Below are positions 50,983 through 58,673 of a stretch of 64,000 nt of DNA, piece by piece. The notes beneath the pieces are model-generated. The model did not search any database. It had not been told where the DNA came from and was given only the letters and a program-made list of their open reading frames with translations. This DNA is from Hymenobacter sp. YIM 151500-1. GTDB taxonomy: Bacteria > Bacteroidota > Bacteroidia > Cytophagales > Hymenobacteraceae. The position numbers and the translations under genes are program-made. How positions within the stretch are numbered: the stretch's first letter is position 1; the number at the start of each line of letters is the position of its first letter. Where the stretch lies: NCBI RefSeq assembly GCF_025979885.1, contig NZ_CP110139.1, positions 434,001 through 498,000 of the forward strand, given 5' to 3'.

Positions 50983-53520
50983 ATGAAACCCAACTTTCTC
51001 ATTGTACCGGCCGTGGTTGGCTTGCTGGGCGCGTGCTTCTCGGCTGCCCCGGCCCAGGTGGCCCCGCGCGACCCGCAGGGCAACGTTATCCAAGTCAAGG
51101 ACACGGACTATGCTATTCCGGCCGGGGCCGTGTTTGTCTCGACCTCGGGCAATGATGCCAACCCCGGCACCCAGGCTCAGCCCTACCGCACCGTGCGCAA
51201 AGCCATTGACAGCGCCCCGGCCGGAGCCACGGTGGTGTTGCGCGCGGGCGTGTACCTGGTACCCAATATCAACCTGGACCGGCGCGTGACCGTGCAGCCC
51301 TACCCGCACGAGCAGGTGTGGCTGACCGGCAGCGAGCCGGTGACCGGCTGGACCCAGGATGGCACCGGCTGGCGCCGCGACAACTGGACCGTGGAGCTAC
51401 CCGCGCAGGGCACCGACTCGCCCGACATCGACCCGGCTTTTCCGCTGGCCGGCCGCCCCGATATGGTGTTCGTCAACGGCCGGGCCTTGCAGCAGGTGGG
51501 CAGCCGCGCCGAACTGGGCCCCGGCAAGTTCTTCGTGAGCTACGCCGACGACAAGCTCTACATCGGCGACAACCCCAGCGGCAACGTGGTGGAGGCTGCC
51601 ACCCAGGAAAAAGCCTTTGGTATGTGGATGCGCAGCGCCACTGACGCGCCCACTGGCGGCAGCGTGTTCCGGGGCCTTGGCTTCGCGCACTTCTGGCGGC
51701 ACGGCCTGGCCATTGCCGTGCCCCGCGTGCGGGTAGAAAACAGCAGCTTCGTGTGGAACGCCCAGGCCGGGGTGCAGCTCTTCCCCGAGAGCGGCAGCAT
51801 CGGGCAGGGCAGCCGCGTGGGCGTGGCCCTGAACGCAGTGGTGCGCGGCAACACGTTCAGCTACAACGGTCAGGCCGGGTTATTCGGGGGCAAGGCCCAC
51901 GGCCTGCGCTTCGAGAACAACCGCGTCACCCACAACAACGTGGAGCGTTTTGCTAAAGGCTGGAGCGCGGCCGGGGTCAAGCTCAGCGTGGCCGACAGCA
52001 TGTACGTGCGCAACAACGTGTTCGAGGACAACTTTGCCCACGGCCTCTGGTTCGACACCGGGGCCAACAACTCGGTGGTGAGCGGCAACACCATTCGCAA
52101 CAACCAGGGCGTGGGCATCTGGGTGGAAATTTCCAAAGGCGACCTGCTGGCCGGTAATCTGCTGGTGAACAACACCGACGATGGCATCCGGGTGCTGAAC
52201 TCGGCCGATGTGCGGGTGTACAACAACACGTCGGTGGGCGACTACTCAGCCCTGCACATCTACGACTCGGGCCGCCAGCCTACCCAGGGTGAGCTAAACG
52301 ACCAGGCCAACTTCGTCACCAAAGGGGTGGTGGTGAAAAACAACATCCTGGCCAACTCCACCATTACCAACGAAGGCAATGCCCTGCTCGACACGTGGTG
52401 GTACAGCTGGGGCGAGGCCGACGGCCGCCAGCCCATGCTCGCGGCCCTGGACTACACTGCCTACCTGCGCAGCACGGCCGCCCAGCCCCGCAACGTGGCC
52501 CGCATCGTGCTGCCACCCAACAAGCTCACCTTCTACCAGACCCTGGCCCAGCTCCAGGCCGGCACCAGCTACGAGGTCCACGGCCGGGCCCTGGACAATA
52601 CGGCCCTGAGCAGCGTGTTTGTAGACCCCGGTGCCGGCAACTACCGCCTGCTGGCCGGCAGCGCCCTGCGAGGGGCCGGCGAGGCCCTGCCCGCCGACGT
52701 GGCCCGCGCCCTGGGCGTGGCGGCCGGCGTGCCCGTAGACCTGGGCGCCTACCCGCAGAGCAGTACTCCTCCGCCCGTGGCCTTGCAGGACGGGCAGGTG
52801 TATGAGCTGGCCCCGCAGTGCGCCCCTGGCCTGCGCCTGGACGTGCAGTACTCGGGCTCGGCCAACGGCACGCGCGTGTGGCTGCACACGGCCAACGGCT
52901 CGGCGGCCCAGCGCTGGCGGGCGGTGGCCGCCGGCAACGGGCAGTTTGAGCTGGAGCCCCTCTGCGCCCCCGGCCAGCGCCTGGACGTAGTGGATGGCGG
53001 CACCGGCGAGGGCAGCCTCGTGCAGCTCTGGCAGGACTACAGCAACCCCCAGCAGCAGTGGAGCGTGCAGGACCAGGGCGACGGCACGGTGGAGCTGGTG
53101 CCGCGCCACGCCCCCGCCCGGCGCCTGGACGTGCAGCGCTCGGGCACCACCGACGGCACGCTGGTGCAGCTCTACACCGACAACAACTCCGCCGCCCAGC
53201 GCTGGCAGCTGCTACCCGTGGCCGCCGCGGCCAGCGCCGATGCGGCAGTCAGCGCCGATGCGGCGGCACCCGCCACGCTGGACGCCTATCCCAACCCCTC
53301 GCCTGATGGGCGGGCCACGCTGCGCCTGACGGCTCAGCAGGCGCAGCGCGCGACGGTGCAGGTGTATAACCAGCAGGGGCAGTTGGTGAGCCTGCTCACG
53401 GTGCCGCTGCGGGAAGGGCCGACCGAGTTCCGCCTGCCGGCCATGCTGCCGCCGGGCACTTACTACCTCAAGACCCGCCTCGACGGCCAGCCCCGGCAGT
53501 TCACACTGAGGGTGGAGTAG
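50983..53520 (+). CDS. T9SS-secreted parallel beta-helix protein with ricin-type lectin
   Basis: 845 residues from ATG 50983. A signal or lipoprotein-like N-terminus (VVGLLGACFSAAPAQ) is followed by a DUF1565-like entry (FVSTSGNDANPGTQAQPYRT). A long right-handed beta-helix follows at about 150-560, with NNxxxxN-type coils such as SVVSGNTIRNNQGVGIWVEI. Such helices occur in polysaccharide lyases, alginate C5-epimerases and some hydrolases; I cannot choose from sequence alone. The trefoil at about 604-745 has the QRW repeats (AAQRWRAV, QQQWSV, AAQRWQLL). Sorting domain 766-845. The nearby PL7 gene makes an alginate-related role plausible. Confidence 0.8.
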   Translation: MKPNFLIVPAVVGLLGACFSAAPAQVAPRDPQGNVIQVKDTDYAIPAGAVFVSTSGNDANPGTQAQPYRTVRKAIDSAPAGATVVLRAGVYLVPNINLDRRVTVQPYPHEQVWLTGSEPVTGWTQDGTGWRRDNWTVELPAQGTDSPDIDPAFPLAGRPDMVFVNGRALQQVGSRAELGPGKFFVSYADDKLYIGDNPSGNVVEAATQEKAFGMWMRSATDAPTGGSVFRGLGFAHFWRHGLAIAVPRVRVENSSFVWNAQAGVQLFPESGSIGQGSRVGVALNAVVRGNTFSYNGQAGLFGGKAHGLRFENNRVTHNNVERFAKGWSAAGVKLSVADSMYVRNNVFEDNFAHGLWFDTGANNSVVSGNTIRNNQGVGIWVEISKGDLLAGNLLVNNTDDGIRVLNSADVRVYNNTSVGDYSALHIYDSGRQPTQGELNDQANFVTKGVVVKNNILANSTITNEGNALLDTWWYSWGEADGRQPMLAALDYTAYLRSTAAQPRNVARIVLPPNKLTFYQTLAQLQAGTSYEVHGRALDNTALSSVFVDPGAGNYRLLAGSALRGAGEALPADVARALGVAAGVPVDLGAYPQSSTPPPVALQDGQVYELAPQCAPGLRLDVQYSGSANGTRVWLHTANGSAAQRWRAVAAGNGQFELEPLCAPGQRLDVVDGGTGEGSLVQLWQDYSNPQQQWSVQDQGDGTVELVPRHAPARRLDVQRSGTTDGTLVQLYTDNNSAAQRWQLLPVAAAASADAAVSADAAAPATLDAYPNPSPDGRATLRLTAQQAQRATVQVYNQQGQLVSLLTVPLREGPTEFRLPAMLPPGTYYLKTRLDGQPRQFTLRVE

Positions 53521-53528
53521 CACTTACT

Positions 53529-53559
53529 GATCTGGTAGTCTCCCTGAGGCTACCAGATC
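53529..53559 (+). terminator. Hairpin after the beta-helix gene
   Basis: A 10-bp perfect stem (GATCTGGTAG with CTACCAGATC) and 11-base loop start 9 bp after the stop. There is no T-tract, so it may stabilise mRNA or terminate weakly. Confidence 0.5.
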
Positions 53560-53642
53560 ATATGGCCATGCGCAATGAGGTGGGGCAGGACCCTGCGGCG
53601 GGCGCACAACTCATACGCGTTTTCTACCCCAAACATTCTGCT

Positions 53643-56351
53643 ATGAAGCTTTTCTTTTTTACCGCCGGGGCCCTGGCTGCCGGGCTGCTAGCGCCGGCGC
53701 CTTGGGCGCAAGGCCAAATTGTGTCAGGGGCCTACTACTCGCTCAAGGCGCAACACACGGGCAAGGCCCTGGACGTGGCCCAAAGCTCGCAAGCCGACAG
53801 GGCCGATGTGCTCCAGTCGCCCTACCACGGCACAGTAAACCAGCAGTGGCAGTTCGTGGACGTGGGCGGCGGCTATTATAAGGTACTGGCCCGCCACTCC
53901 AGTAAAGCGCTGGACGTGAGCGGCGCCAGCTCGGCTGATGGCGCCAAAGTGTGGCAGTACGCCGACAACGGTACGGCTGCCCAGCGCTGGAAGCTAGAAG
54001 ATGCCGGCAATGGCTACTACCGCCTCCGCGCTCAGTGCAGCGGTAAGGTGCTGGAAGTGGAAGGTGGCCGCACCGACAACGGCGCCCCCGTGCAGCAAGG
54101 CCCTGACCAAAGCTGCCCCGCCTCGGCTGCTGCCGCCCGCCGGGCTGCACCCCCAGCCGTTACATTGCCAGGCGTGGTAGCCTACCCCGTGCCGGCCCGC
54201 GACAACCTCACTGTAGCCATACCGGCCGGCAGTGAAGCCACCGTAAGCCTGCTCGATGGCGCTGGGCGCACCGTGCTAACGCGGCTAGTGCCGGCTGGAG
54301 CCACCTCGACGCGCGTGCCGGTAAGCCAGCTGCCGGCTGGAGCCTACAGCCTGCGCGTGCAGCGCGGCCGGCTGGCGCACCGCCAGCAGGTGCTGGTGGG
54401 AGAAGAGGTAGGCGGCTCCGGTCGGGCCGACGCTGGCGCCCCGGCTGCTGCCCCGGCCACTGCCGACGTGGTGGCCCCCAACGGCTGCTCCCAACTCTGG
54501 AAGATTGAGCCCGTGGACGGTTCTACCCCGCCTGCGGGCGGCACTCCCAGCGCCTGGACGGAGCGCATCCTGAACGCCAATGGCTCCATCAATTGGTCGG
54601 AATACGAAAACATAGCCGCCAACTACAACCGACCCAGCAGCATCGATTACCGCTACGGACCTAAATACAGCGACTTTCACGCTGCTTCCTCGCCTTCTAT
54701 CCCGACCCTGCCCCAGCCCTACGCTAGCGGTATGTTCGGCGACGTGGCGGCCTACGGCAACAAGCCGGCTACCTGGGAGTGGTTTGCCATGAGCGGGCAA
54801 TTGCTGTTCGCGCCCGAAGCCACTGCTCCGGCCGAGGCCCAGCGGGGAGCCGCCACCATGCGCAACGGCTCAGTGTACCTGACCCATGGCACACCGGAAT
54901 ACCTGTTTGACCTGCGCGCCCTCTGGACGCCCGATTTTGCCAACGGCTACAACAACATTCCCGAAGATGCCTTTGAGGAGCCGGCCTGGCAGGCGGCGCT
55001 GAGTGGAGCCAGCGGGCCGCCCGTGGCCACTGTGCGGGCCCACGGCCCCAACAACGTGACCGGCTACCTGCTATTTCAGAACGGACTGGTGGGCGCCACC
55101 GGCACCGGCAACGACGGCTACTTCCAGAGCGGTGGCCCGCTGCACCGCCCCTTTGTGCGGCTGGGGGCCGGCAAAGTGCCCACCGGTGGGGCCGTAACCC
55201 AGGGCAACGAGTGGCTGCTGGTCACGGTGTGGGACGCCGCCCAGCGCAAAGGCCAGCTGGCCGTTATTGCCATTAAGGGGCGCGTAGTGGCCCAGGAAAC
55301 GCAGTACCACTGGGGCTTTCCGAACTGGCCCACGATTACGGGTATGAAGCTGCTCGGCTACGTGGACCTGCCCATGGCCGCGCCCACCTCCGTGTCGGCG
55401 GCCGGCGACTACAACAACGCCAGCTCCGGCCGCGGCAACCGCGAAAACGTAGGCTTCGACCTCAGCTCACAGCAGGAGCGCGACTACTGGTACAACTGGA
55501 ACTACGGCTGCGGTGGCTTCTGCGGGGGCGAGTGGAAAAAGACCCCGCGCGCCGGCTACGCCATCGTGGCGTCGCGCAGTGAAAACAAGGTGGTGTTTGT
55601 CGATTTGCAGCCCTTGCTGAGCTACCACCGGCAGATGTATTTCACTTCCGCGGCCAACTACGACCAAACCAAGAACGAAGGCCCGGCCGACAACCAATGG
55701 CCCTATACCTTCGCCCAGGTGCCCCGGCAAATGCCCACCGTGGCCCAGACCCTGACCGTGCCCCAGCCCACGGCTGTAGCGGCCGGCACGGGCAGCACCA
55801 CCGCCTACGAGCGCCGCGATGATGGCGTCATTTACGGCCAGGGCTACACCTTCCACGAAAACGCCTACGTGGCCTCGCTGGATGGCACCGTGCGCATGTA
55901 TAAAGTCGGGGACCTTATCACGCCCGCTAGCGGCACCAGCAGCGTGGGGGCACCGTTCAAGACGTTCGCGGTAGGCAAGAATCCTACTCACATTGACTAT
56001 GGCTTCCAGGGCGACGTGGGCAGCGACCTGTTCATCAGCTGCCGCGGCGACCGGGCCGTGTACTGGGCCTTGCACAACGGCACCGTGCGGGCCAGCCTCC
56101 AGGATGGCCGCCTGCAAGACCCGGTGCACGTGGCCGTGTCGCACTTCGGGCGCTACCAGTACGGCACGGGCATTCTGACGGTGCTAGACTACACGGGCAG
56201 GCAGGTGGTCAACTACCGCTACATGCGCGACCTGCCCGACTCGCCCAAGGTGCCGCTGGCTAACCCGCAAGCCAATCCATTCTTCGAGTTTGGCTACGCC
56301 ACGCCCGTGCCCGGCTGGCCCTTCATGTACTCGCTCACCGAGGTGATTTAA
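53643..56351 (+). CDS. Secreted protein with ricin lectin interrupted by a sorting-domain-like module
   Basis: 902 residues from ATG 53643, signal peptide ending near PAPWAQG. An N-terminal ricin-type trefoil begins at about 27, with NQQWQFV (67) and AQRWKLE (113). The third repeat, GCSQLWKIEP, does not come until about 284. Between them lie about 125 residues, including a stretch at 178-254 (VVAYPVPARDNLTV to LAHRQQVLVGE) built like a T9SS type A sorting domain. Residues 300-902 are an unrecognised domain with propeller-like or Trp-rich strands (WYNWNYGCGGFCGGEW). The C-terminus (PFMYSLTEVI) is not a sorting domain, unlike its neighbours. How it is surface-exported is therefore unclear. Confidence 0.78.
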   Translation: MKLFFFTAGALAAGLLAPAPWAQGQIVSGAYYSLKAQHTGKALDVAQSSQADRADVLQSPYHGTVNQQWQFVDVGGGYYKVLARHSSKALDVSGASSADGAKVWQYADNGTAAQRWKLEDAGNGYYRLRAQCSGKVLEVEGGRTDNGAPVQQGPDQSCPASAAAARRAAPPAVTLPGVVAYPVPARDNLTVAIPAGSEATVSLLDGAGRTVLTRLVPAGATSTRVPVSQLPAGAYSLRVQRGRLAHRQQVLVGEEVGGSGRADAGAPAAAPATADVVAPNGCSQLWKIEPVDGSTPPAGGTPSAWTERILNANGSINWSEYENIAANYNRPSSIDYRYGPKYSDFHAASSPSIPTLPQPYASGMFGDVAAYGNKPATWEWFAMSGQLLFAPEATAPAEAQRGAATMRNGSVYLTHGTPEYLFDLRALWTPDFANGYNNIPEDAFEEPAWQAALSGASGPPVATVRAHGPNNVTGYLLFQNGLVGATGTGNDGYFQSGGPLHRPFVRLGAGKVPTGGAVTQGNEWLLVTVWDAAQRKGQLAVIAIKGRVVAQETQYHWGFPNWPTITGMKLLGYVDLPMAAPTSVSAAGDYNNASSGRGNRENVGFDLSSQQERDYWYNWNYGCGGFCGGEWKKTPRAGYAIVASRSENKVVFVDLQPLLSYHRQMYFTSAANYDQTKNEGPADNQWPYTFAQVPRQMPTVAQTLTVPQPTAVAAGTGSTTAYERRDDGVIYGQGYTFHENAYVASLDGTVRMYKVGDLITPASGTSSVGAPFKTFAVGKNPTHIDYGFQGDVGSDLFISCRGDRAVYWALHNGTVRASLQDGRLQDPVHVAVSHFGRYQYGTGILTVLDYTGRQVVNYRYMRDLPDSPKVPLANPQANPFFEFGYATPVPGWPFMYSLTEVI

Positions 56352-56431
56352 GCGTGTGCGCCCAGTTTTGGCCCAGCAGCGCAGGCTGCTTTGTACTAGT
56401 CATCAGGCATACACCGCATAAAAAGCACAGC

Positions 56432-58495
56432 ATGAAAAACCTGAGAGAACTTATGCTCTGGCTCCGACACTCCCTGAAGCAACTTGCTACAGCACGGGCT
56501 ACCTACACCCTCAGTACTATCTGCGTAGCGGTTGGGACGCTGCTGGCCTGGCCCGCCGCGGCCCAGACTACGGGCTACAAAGCCCGCGAGAAAAAGCTGA
56601 TTGAATTTGGCTGGGACATTCCTACGGCCGACTACGTGAAAAATAACATCGGCACGATGGAGAAACAGTCGTTTTTTGATGGACTGTGCTTTAACGTGAG
56701 CGAGGACCTGAGCTACTATCGGGCGTTTGAAAACAGGGCGTTGACGCCGGCCGATATGCAGCTGGGCACCCTCTCCCAAATCAACTGGAGCCGGTTCACG
56801 CACAACTTTATCACCCTGCTGGTGATGAGCAAAAACAACGCGCCCGCCTGGTACGACGACGCGCTGTGGAAACAAATCGTGGCCAACATGCGGCTGTTTT
56901 CCCAAGCTGCCAAAGCCGCCAAGTGCAAGGGGTTCATGCTCGACCCTGAGTTTTATTACTACAAGGAAACGCACAGCCCGTGGGTGTACAACACCACGCT
57001 GTATCCTGGCAAAACCTTCGCCGAGGTGGAGGCCAAAGTGTGGCAGCGGGGCCGCGAGTTTGTGGGCGCCTTGCAAGCCGAGCTACCGCAGGCCGACCTG
57101 CTGTTCACCATCTCGGTGAGCCTGTCGTGGGCGCAGTGCGAGGGCGACGTTTCCCGGCTTGCCGGCACGCAGTACGCCTTGCTGCCGGCGTTTACGGCCG
57201 GCATACTAGAGGCTGCGGGCACGGGAGTAACGCTCATTGATGGCCACGAAGGGGGCTACTACACCGACGAAACCCGCAAGTACACCGGCGCCTACGACTA
57301 CGTGCGCAACCAGAGCGCCGGCGTGATGCCTGCCGACGTGCAGGCAAAGTACCGCGCCAACTTCCGTATGGGCGAGGCGCTATATGTGGAGCAGGTGTTT
57401 GATTCTGCCCGGCCTGCCGACTACAAGAAGAGCTGGTTTGAGCATAACGCATACAACGCCCTGCTGGTAACCGACCAGTACGTGTGGTGCTACAGCGAGC
57501 GGGGCGACGGCGGCGACTGGGCGCCCAACTCGATGAACTGGTGGACCATCCCGCCCCGCTACCTGCCCGCGGGCCTGACCGATGCCCTTACCTCGGCCCG
57601 GCGCAAGCTTAGCGCGGGGCAGGCGCTGGGCTTCGACATGGTGAAAACCACCGGGTACTGGGACGAAACGGTGGCCGCTACCTTTGAAACAACCCCGCAG
57701 ATCAGCATCGTCAGCCCCGCCAACGATGCGCAGCTGCCGGCAAACCAGCCCCTGACCGTAACTACCAGCCTTGCTGCCTGTGCCGCCGTGAGCAAGGTCG
57801 AGTTCTACGTCAACTCGCGCCTGGCCGCCACCACCACGGCAGCTCCCCGCAGCCCCAGCCTGACTAACCTGGCGCCCGGTACCTACACAATCTTCGCGCG
57901 CGTATTCACTCCCGAGGGCAAGCACGTCACCTCCAACCCGGTAACCATCGACGTAGTTGACGCCTCAGCGGGCGTGACGTACTACCGCTTAAAAAACCGC
58001 TGGCTGGGCACGTATCTGTTTGACGACGGGGACAAAGCCAGCTACGCGGCCACCGCCAGCGGCGACGCTTACTTGTGGGCCGTGGAGCAGCCCGGCCGCT
58101 ACACCCAGCTCAGGAACAAGGCCACGGGCGACTACCTGCACGTGGAGCACGGCCAGGACTACGTGGAGTGCACGCCCGTCAGTGCGGCCAATGCCGGCTG
58201 GTGGAGCAAAGACTGGACGGTGGAAGGGTACAGCGGCTATACGATGCTGAAGAACCGCTGGCAAGCAGCGCAGTACGTGCACGTGGAGCAGCGCAAGGGC
58301 TACGCCCAGCACACGCCCATCAGCAAGGGCACGTGGAGTTCACAGTGGCAGCTGGAGGCAGCCCCAAGCGCCAGCACGGCGGCGGCTCCGGCGCAGGCAG
58401 AGGCGGCCGCGGCGTCCCTTGCCCAGCACCTTGTCGCCGGGCACTTACTACCTCAAGACTCGCCTCGACGGCCAGCCCCGGCAATTCACGCTTAA
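56432..58495 (+). CDS. Exported barrel + Ig-like + ricin-like protein with truncated, frameshifted sorting domain
   Basis: 687 residues from ATG 56432, signal peptide ending near AWPAAAQ. The region at about 48-425 looks like a barrel (EKKLIEFGWDIPTADYVKNN, GFMLDPEFYYY, TLIDGHEGGYY); no family identified. A bacterial Ig-like domain (about 424-510, ISIVSPANDAQLPANQPLTV) and a variant trefoil (about 514-643, YYRLKNRWLGTYLFDDGD) follow. The chain ends in an atypical tail (AQHLVAGHLLPQD). In the +1-shifted frame, 58419-58505 encodes LPSTLSPGTYYLKTRLDGQP and the rest of the standard sorting-domain end. About 55 codons of the domain are therefore missing and the remainder is out of frame. Confidence 0.8.
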   Translation: MKNLRELMLWLRHSLKQLATARATYTLSTICVAVGTLLAWPAAAQTTGYKAREKKLIEFGWDIPTADYVKNNIGTMEKQSFFDGLCFNVSEDLSYYRAFENRALTPADMQLGTLSQINWSRFTHNFITLLVMSKNNAPAWYDDALWKQIVANMRLFSQAAKAAKCKGFMLDPEFYYYKETHSPWVYNTTLYPGKTFAEVEAKVWQRGREFVGALQAELPQADLLFTISVSLSWAQCEGDVSRLAGTQYALLPAFTAGILEAAGTGVTLIDGHEGGYYTDETRKYTGAYDYVRNQSAGVMPADVQAKYRANFRMGEALYVEQVFDSARPADYKKSWFEHNAYNALLVTDQYVWCYSERGDGGDWAPNSMNWWTIPPRYLPAGLTDALTSARRKLSAGQALGFDMVKTTGYWDETVAATFETTPQISIVSPANDAQLPANQPLTVTTSLAACAAVSKVEFYVNSRLAATTTAAPRSPSLTNLAPGTYTIFARVFTPEGKHVTSNPVTIDVVDASAGVTYYRLKNRWLGTYLFDDGDKASYAATASGDAYLWAVEQPGRYTQLRNKATGDYLHVEHGQDYVECTPVSAANAGWWSKDWTVEGYSGYTMLKNRWQAAQYVHVEQRKGYAQHTPISKGTWSSQWQLEAAPSASTAAAPAQAEAAAASLAQHLVAGHLLPQDSPRRPAPAIHA

Positions 58496-58505
58496 AGTTG
58501 AATAA
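58437..58505 (+). pseudogene. Out-of-frame remnant of a T9SS sorting domain
   Basis: It encodes the last 22 residues of the cluster's standard sorting domain (PGTYYLKTRLDGQP and the end FTLKVE, stop TAA 58503-58505) in a different frame from the overlapping CDS. The upstream two thirds of the domain (YPNPSxDGxATLRL onward) are absent. Confidence 0.85.
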
Positions 58506-58578
58506 CAATGAGCTGAGCCCAGGCTGGCGCATTCGGACGTCTGGGCCTGGCAGCAGCCTGCTGAACAGTACCAGCTTG

Positions 58579-58614
58579 CCAGCACCCCGGCCGAAATCAG
58601 CGGCCGGGTGCTGG
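58579..58614 (+). terminator. Strong GC hairpin upstream of the GH26-like gene
   Basis: CCAGCACCCCGGCCG pairs with CGGCCGGGTGCTGG (one bulge) around a 7-base loop, followed by a pyrimidine-rich stretch with T5. It probably terminates the preceding gene. Confidence 0.55.
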
Positions 58615-58673
58615 CTTCTCGCTCCATTTTTCCACCCCCGACTTTTCCTTTCCTCAACACAACCTTGCATTCT

